NCBI GenBank assembly: GCA_036674765.1
Contig: JARVKI010000091.1
Span: 1 to 64,000, forward strand
Length of the DNA stretch: 64,000 bases
Direction: 5' to 3'
Source of the DNA: Seiridium cupressi
Taxonomy: Eukaryota > Ascomycota > Sordariomycetes > Amphisphaeriales > Sporocadaceae
Position numbers and translations under genes: made by a program. Of this stretch, positions 12,566-24,232 are shown one piece after another. Every line of letters begins with the position of its first letter. Position 1 is the first letter of the stretch. The notes under the pieces were generated by a model that was given only the letters and a program-made list of their open reading frames with translations, was not told the DNA's origin and ran no database searches.

Positions 12566-13954
12566 GAATTGGTAACGACTGAGGAGGAATACTCGTGGCG
12601 TTGGCGCTCGCGCCTCTCTTTCTGATTTCTCGGTACAGACATGCTGTTCTTTTCATTCCTCACCCATGGTTCACAGCCACAACTGTATATGGAAATGCAA
12701 CGGAGCATCGCGTCGGGCGTTCGTGGCGTTTAGGGGAGGGGGTAATATTATTGCAGCTTCGCTGTTACCAATGAACCTCCTAGTAGCATGCAATGGGGCC
12801 TTGTTCAGATTCCGCCACTGACCTTGGCCTTCGAGCCATTCGGCAGGGCACTTTTGAAAGTCCGAAAATGTTCGTTTCCTCTGTCTTTCACTATCATTTC
12901 GGAATGGCTTAATGATACACATTCGACGCGTCTCGCTGGCATCAACGTTGATGCCGTATGGTAGTACGTAGGTTGGGAAACTGTCGACTTGAAATTCAAG
13001 CGCTTGCATGTATAAATAGCTAGATGACAAAAAGATTTCTCTCCCAATATCATGATCATCGTTGCACTAAAACTAAGACTGCTCGAGTCATTTATTGCAC
13101 TCGAATATCATTTCCGGAATACCCGGCTGGGTGAGAGGAAAACTGGTATCATCTAGCTGCTTTGCGACGCACGGCAACAGAGGGAAAGGAAATGAAGGAC
13201 AAGCTTGTGGTTTAGCTGAGACCTCCTCTAACCGTCATAGGCATGTTGTAGTCGATGTATCCAACTGCCACCGGGGCTTTCTTTTATTTTTCCTATGGCT
13301 CACATGCTGACTAAATCTTGTCTCGTTTTATATCCCATCAATGCACCCAAAGATTTCGGAGAATACCAAGCAAACAAATGGTATATAAATAGTAATACAT
13401 CAGCAGGCCCGCAAAGGAGCCGTAGATTTGTACAAGATCAATGCCGGTAGAAAACCCGGGAGACAGTCAAAGTGCTGAATCCCGGGGATGCTGGTCAACC
13501 TCAACGCCGAACAGAAACAAAAGTCGCTGGCCGGGGGTGTCTTTCTGTGAAGCCACTGGTATCAAGGTCTGTCGAAAACCGACTCTTTCGTGATTTTGTC
13601 CTGTTCAACGGCCCCCGGTAGTCGGTACATATCGTGTCCATCGTAAACCCAATCGACCCTATCTTTCCGATCTCTACATAGATTTGTTCGTTGTTGTAAC
13701 AAGGCAGTTATAAAAATGTGTAAACCGAAATGGAAGTGACTGATGACGAGTCGCTCAGGGAGAGATCGCCGGGGCAGCGTACACGAACCCGAAGACGTTT
13801 CGAGGCTGCGAAGAGAGAGAGAAAAGGGCGTTTTCATGGAATCGTAAGGTCGTGGATTGAAATATCGGTAATCGTGCGGAAGTCGTGGCGTCATCGCGTG
13901 AGGTTATTCCTCATACCGCAAGAATGATGGGCGGCACCTGGCCATCGTGCCTGA
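12566..13954. other. Convergent intergenic region between SIN3 and the Zn2Cys6 gene
   Basis: 1.4 kb holding the 3' ends of two convergent genes. Open frames exist on both strands (up to 119 codons), but none shows a domain, coding-like third-position bias and a sensible start together. Nothing further can be supported. Confidence 0.5.
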
Positions 13955-16900
13955 TCATCGAGCATCCCAATGCCTCTTGATACCGCCCTCGTAAACGCTA
14001 GCAACAGATTCCTGCCACATGGCCGGGGTCACAAACGATTGGACCGGAGCCGCGGAGTATTGTTGAGGAGGCATCGCCTGACCGGATGGCATCGACGCGT
14101 TTGCACTCTGCAGGGCCTGGATGGACGGGACTTCCGGGGTACCTGAAGAGGGGGGAACACTTAGGGAACTGGACTGAGGGGGCACTGAGGTTGGCTGGGG
14201 CGTACCGAATGTGGAATTCCACTGACTACGGCGTTTGGTTAGCACGAGCTTTCGGGAAACGGGGGCGGCAGGGTTATTGATTGCAGGGTCAGACGTACTC
14301 AAAAATGCGCGATGGGTTCCAGGTGGGAGGTTCGGCCATCGAGATCCCATGCGGCAGAGAAGGAGCCTGAGAGTTCTGGCCAGAAGCCATCATGACGAGC
14401 GACTGTATAGCAGGAGAAGAGTCACTCTTGTTGTCCACAGGACTAGCTGAGATGGGCGGTGTTATGGGGTGACTGGTATAACTGACTTGGTCCACAGAAC
14501 TTGTCCGCAGCATTGGAGGCTTGATACCATTGGCCCGGGGTGGTGTGCTGTGGCCCTGCACAGGGCTTCCGTAGGGGAAACTCGGCTTCAGGACAAACGG
14601 CTTCCTCAGGTCGGCAGAGAAGGCCTCTCGAACGGCGTCGATCTGCTTGACCATCTCCGGCATTGGCCAGGATCCCATGGTTTTCTCCAAGATACGCATG
14701 TGGCGCGTGAAGTAATCTCTGGCATCCGAGTTGAGATCCGGGTCTGGAGACGTCAAGGCAACCTGAAAGACGTGTTAGCACGAGTGACTCGATGATGGTG
14801 ACCACCATGACAAACGCACAAGATAGAGCGGAATGCAGGTCAGAACAGCGTATATTGTGAAGCTGATGCCTCGCTGCATGCATTGCAGGCCGCTCAAACC
14901 AAACGACTGAAGCATGGCCTCCTGCAACCGGCACAGTAACTTTGCCGACGACAGACAAAGCACCATGTGCGACTTCCACTGCCCGTCATGGCTGTTCGGG
15001 TCCAGGAAATTGAGTTGCGGACGATGCAGCATGAGAACAGCGAGATAATAGTAGGAATGCAAGTTCCCAATGAAGTGGGATGGAAGCCATGGGGGAGAGC
15101 CATCAGGGGCGAAAGTGACAGAGAGGTCAGCGGGCAGATCACTTAGCCATGAGTTCATCGACGGGTTGAGCTGCACGAATTCCGGGTCGATACCCCAGTC
15201 CTTTCTCCTCTTGATCCTCGCGTAGACGTTGTTCATCCGCCTGACACTGCGCACCGAACGCGCGAAGTAGGTAAAGTTGCGAGTAACGTGGTATTCGGCG
15301 TCATCCCCGCCGGGCATCGGTCTAGGTACGCTGAAGTCCAAGGACTCCAAATCGACCGATAGATCATGGCGCCCTGCAAACAATGAGATTGGATTCAGCA
15401 TTGGCCAGAGAAGCAGGACATACCTTGAGGGCTGCCGATCATGAGCTCGCAAATGAAGATGGTCTGCCAGATGCGCGTCTTTGTCAAGCAGTCGGCCGGG
15501 CTAGAGCCGCAAGGCTTGCCGGCCTTGTGGTCTTCGTAGTGCTCGTGGAGATCGAGATCCTTGGCCATGGCTATGCAGTTGACAATGGACATCCAAGATC
15601 GGTAATAATAACCCTTCTTGGGCGATGCCTCGCGCGCTTTCAGGATGATGAGGAGCGCCTGGAGTGTGCTCAGCCTCGGCACATCCATAAACGCATCAGC
15701 GTGTTCTGGTCGCGTGTCAGTGTTCAAAAGTGCTACACGAACGAGGCAGCGATGCTTACTTGATGCCAACGCGATCCATTGCTGGCCTAAAGCAGGCTCG
15801 TCGGCAAGACGGCCGGCCACAGCAAAAATGGCCTCCAATATCAGTGGGGAGATGGAGTCTCGGTTAGTATGCCATTGCTGGTAAAACTGAGCCTTGTTCA
15901 GAACCGGAACATATGGATGCACATTTGCAAAGTACAAATCGAAGTAATGCAGTATCGTCTCCTCGTCAGGCATCAACTCTGGGGGGATCCGAATCTTGGA
16001 TCCTGGCACGCTCGACGAAGGCAGCGAGACCTTAAAATCGTCGGCATCTTCGGTGACCGGCTCATCCTCCACGTTCCGCAAAGCAAGCATCTTGTCAAGA
16101 TATGGAGCTTTCAGCTCTGTCAGTTACAGAGCTCCGTACGCCTGGTTGCGTTTTTTTCTTTTTCTTTGAACTTACCGGTTCCCCTCTCGTCCATCTTCAA
16201 AGACCCAAGCAAATCTGAAAGATCATTATTTTGTCCATAATGATCTTGCGTATATGACTCAGGCGACGATTCTGAATGAGGTGCTTGTTGGTGGTGCATT
16301 GGCGGTGTAGGGAAGACGTTGGCTGGCGCGTAAGATTGGTCCATCACACCCACCGGAGGCATTGTCGTGTAATGCATGTTGTGTTGGGCTGGCGGAGGAG
16401 CGGCATACGGCACGGCCTGGTAGACGTGGTGTCCGTCCGAGTATGGCCCCTGAGTGCCGTACATGGCGGCCTTTGGCTGGCCGCTCATCATGGACTGGGG
16501 GTGCGACGACATTTGTCTGAAATCATCCGGCATTGGGCCGGTCTCGTAGTCGGATCGCGGCGTCTCATACGGCTGAGAGTCGGCCGAGCCATCATACTGT
16601 CCATTTGGTCGCACGCAGTGGAGCTTCAGGCGAATGCAGGCCGAGCATGGCCATGTATTTGTCGTCGCAGCGTCGCACTTGATCTTCCTTCTCCTGCATC
16701 CCTCACAAGCCCTTGAAACCTGGTGTTAGTACCGCTGCCTGACGGCGCGTGAGATGCAATTCATACCTCATGACTGCAAGGAGCGGCATGATTAGCCGAC
16801 AGTAGCTCGACGGTAGCTGGGGAATTCATGGCTTACCTTTCAACCGCTTATGCCGGTTGTGCTCATCCACGAAGACATAATCTGGAGATTGGCCATGTTA

Positions 16901-17058
16901 GAACGCCGCCTTCCGGCATTTCACAGCGGGCGGGGGATGGAGAAATGCGCACTCTTTTGGGTTTCTCGCGGCTGTTGGTACGCTGGTGGTGCGTAAGAGA
17001 ACTGGCCGAGATGCGAGTTCTGCGGCAGGAGCCTCCGGACGGACGGGTCGTTGGACAT
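13955..17058 (-). CDS. Zn2Cys6 transcription factor with fungal-specific regulatory domain; contains a 7-nt microexon
   Basis: Nine exons on the minus strand: 17058-16953, 16881-16837, 16773-16767 (7 nt), 16711-16176, 16116-15760, 15705-15424, 15373-14820, 14762-14299, 14225-13955. All phases agree and give 873 aa. The ATG at 17058 sits in CCACCATGTC. Residues about 54-80 are a binuclear zinc cluster, C-x2-C-x6-C-x9-C-x2-C-x6-C (ACEGCRRRKIKC, then WPCSACIRLKLHC). About 270-560 is the fungal-specific transcription factor middle domain (DVPRLSTLQALLIILKARE). A Pro/Gln/Ser-rich tail follows. The zinc cluster reads in frame only with the microexon and the AAG acceptor at 16713-16712. The 54-nt intron 15706-15759 has no in-frame stop; removing it restores the LASKHADAFMDVPRL sequence expected of the family. 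I do not recognise the specific regulator, so its targets are unknown. Confidence 0.88.
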
Positions 17059-18564
17059 GGTGGCTGCAGGTATCCCACGTGCCCTGGGGCCTTTTCTATA
17101 CTCTTGGGCAATACCGGCAATCCCTCTTCATACAGCGCGGGCGGGCAGGACGTTGGCTCGGGTGTGCGTTGGTTGCGGTGCTCAGTCCCCGTTTCCAAAA
17201 GCACCGGTAGGTAACAGTTGTGCGACAGCCTGCTCTCGAGACGTAGAAGCAAAAGCAGAAGAGCCAAAGGCGCTCGACAGGTAGCAGGAGTTCGGCGCGG
17301 CGCACTAACTTTAGCAGAAGTTCGCAGGTCCAGAGGGGGGCAGGAGCCGAGCGGGCGTCAGACCGAAATGGCTGATCCTGGTGCCTTTTTTGGTAGAGAG
17401 GAGCCGACGTCTAGGTCGATTGAGGGGATAACGGTCCCTTATTATGAATGGGCCAAAGAACGGGGAGTCGGGCTAGCTTAGCTGAGCAGGGGGCTAAACA
17501 GCCAAGGGTGGTTCTGGCTTGCCTGGCTCCAACAGGTCGCAATGCAAATCCGCAGTTCACAAAGTCAGATGCGGTGGAGCACAGAAGGAACGGGTACGCC
17601 TAACTTAGTGTGGTGTAAGTACTGTAGGTAGTTTGGGTAGCCCATCAAGCCTAGGAGAGTCTCGGTGTTTGGCAATGGCGATCTTATGGCTCGTGATGCC
17701 TCCGGGCCCGTTCGCAGAGAGAAGAGCGGTCGGGCTCTGCAGCGCTGGCTCGACAAGAGCAGAAGGTGGGTTGTTGGCCAATTCGTCAAGAGCGAACAGA
17801 ATATCTATCGTCGGGTCGTGGGATGCCAGAGAGACGCAGAAGCCGTGTTGTATCGTGTCTCCCAGCAGTGCGCTGGTTGGGGAAGCCCCGAAGAGATAAA
17901 GGGCATTCACAAGACTATCAACCGAACGTTGTGACGAGCTGTGGGAGACAGCAGGCTGGCGATCGTCCTGACGGAATGGGCAGCTGCTCGTAAACAGCCT
18001 GGCACCCTGGGAAGGGGGGCGGGAAGGGGAGTTTCCAGCGCAGGGAATGGAATAACGACGACGACGACGATAACGAGAAATAGGAAACAGTGTGTAAAAG
18101 TATAATAAAAAATCAATATTACTTTAGCTGGGTAGCTGGTGATAGCTCAAGCATTAAGGACCGGTTTCGTTCCTTTAATATCTGGCCCTGCTATCGGCCT
18201 TCCACAGTACCTTGGGTATAGCACACGGCTGCGCACCAATCCTGCAGTCCTGGGACGCTCTGGAGCTCAGCATATGAGCTTGTCGTCGACCCATGTACGA
18301 CATGACACTGCGCAGCAGGCCTGGCATGACAGTTGCGTGGATCGTTAGTACCGTTGTTATAGAGTGAAACGGCCCATACGAAGATCAGGGAGTGCGTTGC
18401 GAGTGCAATGCGAGCGCAGTGCGCTGGAGAGCGAGAGCGATACCCTCAACACTTGACCGAATCGAACTAGCTCTCGACCTGGAGGCTGCACCGCCATGTC
18501 TGGGCGGGCGGCACCGTATTGTGGAGAGCACCTGTCGCGTGGACGCCAGGTCGCTGTATAGGCC

Positions 18565-18576
18565 GGGGGGGGGGGG
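18565..18576 (+). repeat. G homopolymer, 12 nt
   Basis: Uninterrupted run of 12 G on the plus strand in the gene-poor block. Confidence 0.95.
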
Positions 18577-21500
18577 AGAGACAGAGCCAAAGTACACGGC
18601 AGTACATGACCACAGTCGATGCAGTACATCCCGACAGAGGGGCTCGACGAAATCAGGGGGGCTCTCAAGTGGGATCTAGCTCGCATGCAAGGCCGAGGGC
18701 CCGCAAGGCCCATCACCAAGGTCTTCTCCTGGACGCCACAGCTGCTGATTCGACCATGACTGACCGCACTTGTCCCGCATCGAATGCCCCTGGCCACCGA
18801 ATCTGTACACATTCAGGTAGGTACCTACAGCAGGGAAGCGTAGCGAGGCCCAGGGGCAGCCATTGTACCATGCATGGCTACGCGCTGGCTGGCGCCGCAC
18901 TGCGTCCCAGGGGTGCTATTCAAGCTTGAATCACGGCTGGGAGAGGCGTGCGGTGCCCGAATTCGTGGGTTTTAGAGTTTACTGACAGCGATCACCCTTA
19001 CAATGTCATTGATCGTAATTACACGACACTTCTGGCTGCCACCTAGCATTACTCAGGTATTAGTAGTATTGTGGAAACGGGTGGTGCACCTATTATTATC
19101 ACAGCCTACATTATCTTCCGGCAACAGTCCACGGTACATGGAATATGGAACAGTTTCCAGTCTTTTTTTGGTGCTTCTCAGGAGGTGTCAATCTGCCTAG
19201 CGTCATCCGTTTTTTTTTCCCCCTCCTCCCTTCTTTTTGGTCGTTCTTTTGACTTCAGACCTAGCGGTTGGGCCGGGAGCTCAAACTATCCGAACGGCAC
19301 TCTGCAGTCTGCAGGTCTGGTGGGCCCTCTAAAACCACTGTTCATGACGAACATACCAATACGCTCTCGCTCTCTAGACCGCCACCGGCAGTCGAATAGC
19401 GGCACTCATCTTCAGCCGACAGATCTGGGCAGTTGACACATATTAGCCTACCCAGGACGATCCCTTCTTACTCCGAGGTGCCCTACTTACAGCTGAGCAG
19501 CTGAACGGTATCAAGCTTCCGACGTCTCAAAAGCCACAAAGCGCTGGAAAGTCGAGGGGCAAGATCTATTCGATCGCATCCCAGCCAGGACGGCTCATAC
19601 ACACATGCACACATACACAATGTCCTCACAACGATCAGGGCTAATCTCTGGCGGTCAGCATCGCTAGGCCGTTGGACCAAAGTCACACAATAGATGAAAA
19701 TCGTTTGATTTCTGACGTCGCGCTTACCATGGCCCACTTGTAGAGGGCATCGTGGGGACGTCGTGATTAGAGCGTCTTGTTCTGTCGGTACGTGCGCACG
19801 TCAGACGTCGAGCTAACTAGTCCTGCTTTTATGATTTGGACGGCGTGGAAGCTAGCCTCTGGGCAATGCTTGAGGTAGGTCGGCGACTTGGACGTGTCTC
19901 CCCATGCTCAGGACATCTTGTCCCTGGCAAGCACGGGTCTCCTTCCCGAACGACAAACTCGTCAGCAAGGAGCTGCTAGATTCGAGGGCTCAATATACTA
20001 GATCTGCAATCGCCATCACCACCACCTGCATCCCCAGCGTTGCACCCGGCAGCCCAGCCCAGCCCAGCATCTCCGGCCTGCTAACGTATCCCGGCCGGCT
20101 GTTCATCCCATGCCCAAAATCACCAGGACAGTTCAGCTGCTGGCCCATGCGGTCCGATCCAGAGTCGCGGAACGGCCATCCAATGCAAGATGAGATTGAA
20201 GCAAAAAGCTCAAAAGCTCACGTAACCCGTGACTTGTAACTCTAACTTGTCTATGATCCGTGTCAAAGGATACCTTCGTAACGGAGCCGTCCGCCGTTGG
20301 GTCGGCTGCGTACGTCAGCTTCAATCAATTACAATGTATGCTAGTATGCATATAGCGCCAGAAAGTGCGGTAGCGCTGGAGTCTTCGCTGCCCTTGAAGC
20401 TGACATGTCCGTCTCCCACTATGTACGATGCCATGACCGATTGCGACTAGACCAGCAGATCGGACGATGATGCCCCTAGATCTTCTCTGCTTTTTTTCTA
20501 GGAGACGACCCGACGTTAGTGGGAACATGATCTGCCGGTGAGCGAAATGGAACAGAATGCATGAACATCGTTGCTTGCTGACGGCTCTTTCCCTTCGGAG
20601 CTTGTTCATCATGCCTTCTGGCTTCGGTTTTTGCGTGCCCTCTCTGAAACGGAACAATTCATCTAACTCTGGGTGGCTTGACAGGTATTAATTAGATAGA
20701 CCCTGTCTATAATGGAGTCGCTGACCGGGTCTGGCTCTTGGGGGGTGGAATGAATTATACAACGCTGACGTTCCGGCACCGCCAGCGCTGCAACCCAGAA
20801 GCAGCCATGAGCTCACTAGAAGCCAAGGATCCCCAGCGCTCCACTCAGAGATATGCTTTGATGTGTACATACTGTAGCTAACTACCCAGCGTCAGTTGGG
20901 TCGCTGCAACACCAGGACGCTGATGATTGATTTCGTGGCTCAAGCGGCATTGCCAACAGAGGTCCACAGATGCCTCTTCCATCCCGTTCCTCGCCCGACG
21001 AGATGGACTGCCCTCAGGAAAACATGCATTTTACAGTCTCAGCAACATATCTGCCGTCCTGCACACTTCCCATTGCTTGAAGCGATATAAGATGTATAGT
21101 GGCTATCCTTGGCCTGGTCGGCGGCTGGGCGGTTCATTTAACCCTGACAATCACATGCAAACACAGCGAGGAACACCAAGGAACACCACCTAGCAAGGCG
21201 CTTGTCTAGCGAGTGTCACCCCAGAGACCCATGCCTGCCGCGAGCTCTCCCAGTCACTTGGGACTTTTCGTTGCTTGCTGCGGCTGCCGCCATCAATAAT
21301 CGGGTGGTAACAACAAGATGGATGAGCTGCATACCGAATCCGTCTCCAAACTTGCATTCCGCCCGCTGACTGAGCGAATATGGATTGCGTAGGCCTCATT
21401 TTCCCGTTGTCTCGGCGAGCGCCTGGCAGAAGAGCACATGCATCAGGCACTCGATCAGGCAGTAGACATGCCCATCTTAGCATTTTCCCACCCCCAGCGA

Positions 21501-21667
21501 GAACCGTGCGAGTTTCGAATTTTGGCGACGCCACCTGTTGAGAAAGGCAACCTTGGCATCACTCAGGCTGAATGACCAGTCGCGCCAACGTCGGCCGAGT
21601 CCCAGCGCCGTACTATATCCGAACCGTTTCCACAGAAAGAGCTCCATTCTTCTCGCGACAATTGGCC

Positions 21668-21678
21668 GGGGGGGGGGG
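21668..21678 (+). repeat. G homopolymer, 11 nt
   Basis: Uninterrupted run of 11 G on the plus strand. Confidence 0.95.
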
Positions 21679-22038
21679 AGCAATGAAAGTAATGGGGTGC
21701 AAAGTGCGGCTCAGTAGCCCTACGATACCTACATAAGGTCCCCGAATGTCCAGCTACCCCTATTTGAGCAATTGAGGCCGATGATGCGCGCATCTCCCGG
21801 CTTGTGCCTGGCTTCACCACGTCTGGTGCCTGTCCATCACCGACCCTTTGGGTTGGAGCCGAGGGCGGGAAGCGGAGAACCAAGACAGATCCATCTTCCG
21901 TTGCGGTTGCATGCACGTCGGGGGGCGGGTGTGGCTTCCTCAGCCCTTCCACAGGCCTTCCGCGCAGGGATCACTGGCGTTCTTGAGTTCATGCGCTGGC
22001 TGCGTCTAATCAAACTTGACGAACATGGCGAAGCCGCT

Positions 22039-22053
22039 GGGGGGGGGGGGGGG
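22039..22053 (+). repeat. G homopolymer, 15 nt
   Basis: Longest G run in the window, plus strand, about 1.2 kb upstream of CIA2. Confidence 0.95.
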
Positions 22054-23020
22054 CCAAACCGTGCCCAAAAAGCGGAACGGCGGCGTGGTCATTGCTGTGC
22101 ACCATTTGCAACAAGTAACAATAATAGCTTGACTCCGCAATCAGCTCGTCCCATCTTCGCCCCAAAAGAGGGCACCATCTTGTCCAAACGGGCAATACCC
22201 ATGAAAACTATCCCCGCCGGGGCCACCTCAAATGACACAGGACGAGGTCGCATAAATCTCCCAAATGACGACAGACTGGCTCCTTGGCCGAACCGAGGGA
22301 ATACATGGTCAGGGAGGAACAGGGCCCATGCTCGATTACGTGGGCCATGTCAAAGCGGTCCGAGTGAGAGCCGCGGGCAGCTATTGTAGTGAACTGATGA
22401 TAGATAACCTGGCATTTACAGTATCTCTCTTATGCGGCTTCTGATCATGCTGACTGGGAGTACGCGGCCCAAGGTTTATACGGGCTCACCACATGCGCGG
22501 CGCCAATAGTCAAATCCGACTGCGCGTGGATCCTATGAGAATAATATACAGGTCATATCCAACGCTTCCTAACCTTCACGGCGATTAGACTAGCGAAACC
22601 CAGTGGGCCGCACTATCTTGGAGCATTGTGAGGCAACGCTCGCAGATTGGGACAAATATCAATACGAGACCCTAGGTGTCGATCATTGGAAACTTCGGCT
22701 CATATTTCTAATAAAGAAGACATCAAGCTTATGTAGGTCGGTCTTATGGTAACATTGCAGAGCATCTAAGACGCTTCCTCGCCAGCAAAAAGATGACATG
22801 TGGAAATCAGAGCAATTCCTTGTCCCAGTGCCAGAGCAGTTCGGTTCTCCCCTTAGACACCACAGGGTAGCGTCGCGTGCCTCGCGTGGGTTTATGTAGT
22901 TGAGTTGCATCCGATAGGCGGCGGCCACGGATAGCTCGTGGCCCATTTCCATTCCACTGGGTGGCATTGGACTGGATCGCCCCGCCAAATGCTTATCGAT
23001 AGCCCCACACCGTTGGAGGT

Positions 23021-23050
23021 GCTTTTGGCTTTTGGCTTTCGGCTTTTGGT
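23021..23050 (+). repeat. Short tandem repeat (about four GCTTTTG units) upstream of CIA2
   Basis: Four near-identical 7-nt units, the third with T to C, lie about 200 nt before the CIA2 start codon. This may be a promoter element or simple slippage; nothing in the sequence decides between them. Confidence 0.7.
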
Positions 23051-23251
23051 AGCGACTGCCAGTGGCGACGACATTGCAAATTCATTCCTCTGCAGCAGTC
23101 ATCCTGAAAGCTGTCCAACGCCAAATATCACAGCGTCCCTGGTCGCAATTACCTTCGTCTTCCACTTTGAGAAACGTCCTACCGTAGAATTGAAGCCAAA
23201 GCCTAGAGACAGCCACAAGTTCTCAGGGCCGAGTCTCGCCTTGCCCCCACC

Positions 23252-24232
23252 ATGGAAATGGACAAGGACAACGCAAACCCCACCATCTTGACTGCATCTC
23301 AGTTGCCCACGAGGCACTCGAAGAAGAACGGGAAGACCGTGCACAATGTCTTCGACGATGACGAGGACCTGATGGGCGAGATCACGCGCAAGCCATCCTA
23401 CCTATCAGAGCCCTTCTGCGACGTACCCTGGTCTGACGAGAGTGAGACCGATGATGACTTCACCGACGAGCCTATTGACGAGCAGGAAATCTATGGTGAG
23501 CTTAACTTTCCTTTTTCCCCCACTGGCCGTCCCATTATCCCCCCCTGAAAATGCGGTTCAGCCCATGTGCGTCCACGCTACAAAGTCCCTGCAACTCGTC
23601 TGAAAGTCGCACTGCTGTGCAGTTGCGGCATGTTTCATAACCAGATTCTGTACATGTGGTGTGCGTCAGTGCGCTACCGAGCAACCCTGATATCAATCCA
23701 AGGGGCTAGGGAGCTATAGGACATGCTGTCATATACAAACATGATCCGCAACAGTTCTGTTTTGAGTTACATTGTTGCCCGGTCGTTGCACAGAAACACT
23801 AGATACTTCTATTTCTGTTCTCCCTTGTGCAGATCAGGCAGCTGACGTTTGATAGATTTGATATCCAACATATCTGACCCAGAGCACCCCATCTCATTGG
23901 GGCAACTGGCTGTTGTCAATCTGCCCGATATTCTAATCACTCCTACCCCTTCTCCCAAGGTGGATCCAAACACCCTTACCAGGGTCCTCGTCAAGATCAC
24001 GCCTACCATTACACACTGTTCCTTGGCTACTGTCATTGGTTTGGGCGTGAGAGTCCGTCTGGAACAGGCACTACCCCCCAACTATCGTGTGGACGTGATG
24101 ATCAAGGAAGGCACGCATAGCCAAGACGATCAAGTCAATAAACAGCTGGCCGACAAGGAGAGAGTTGCAGCAGCGCTAGAGAACGACACTCTCAAAGGAG
24201 TACTAGACAAGATGCTCGAGACGTGTATCTGA
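23252..24232 (+). CDS. cia2: CIA2/FAM96 (MIP18 family) cytosolic iron-sulfur assembly factor
   Basis: Two exons, 23252-23495 and 23856-24232 (intron 23496-23855, 360 nt, GTGAGC..TAG), give 206 aa. ATG at 23252 follows CCACC. Residues 1-80 are acidic and probably disordered (FDDDEDLMGE). From about 82 the MIP18 domain is clear: DLISNISDPEHPISLGQL, the HCSLATVIGL motif with the conserved Cys, and NKQLADKERVAAALEN near the end. In yeast and animals CIA2 joins CIA1 and MMS19 to hand Fe-S clusters to cytosolic and nuclear apoproteins such as DNA polymerases and helicases. The intron falls just before the conserved domain. Length and motif order match the family. Confidence 0.95.

Larger units (their letters stand above)
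17059..23251. other. Gene-poor region between the Zn2Cys6 gene and CIA2
   Basis: 6.2 kb of normal-composition DNA between two divergent genes. Many open frames of 60-205 codons occur on both strands, overlapping each other, and none shows a recognised domain or splice-linked partner. Three G homopolymers of 11 or more bases lie here, together with short TAGGTACCTA-type motifs (for example near 18819). Possible contents are a long regulatory region, non-coding transcripts or decayed genes. I cannot tell which from sequence. Confidence 0.55.
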
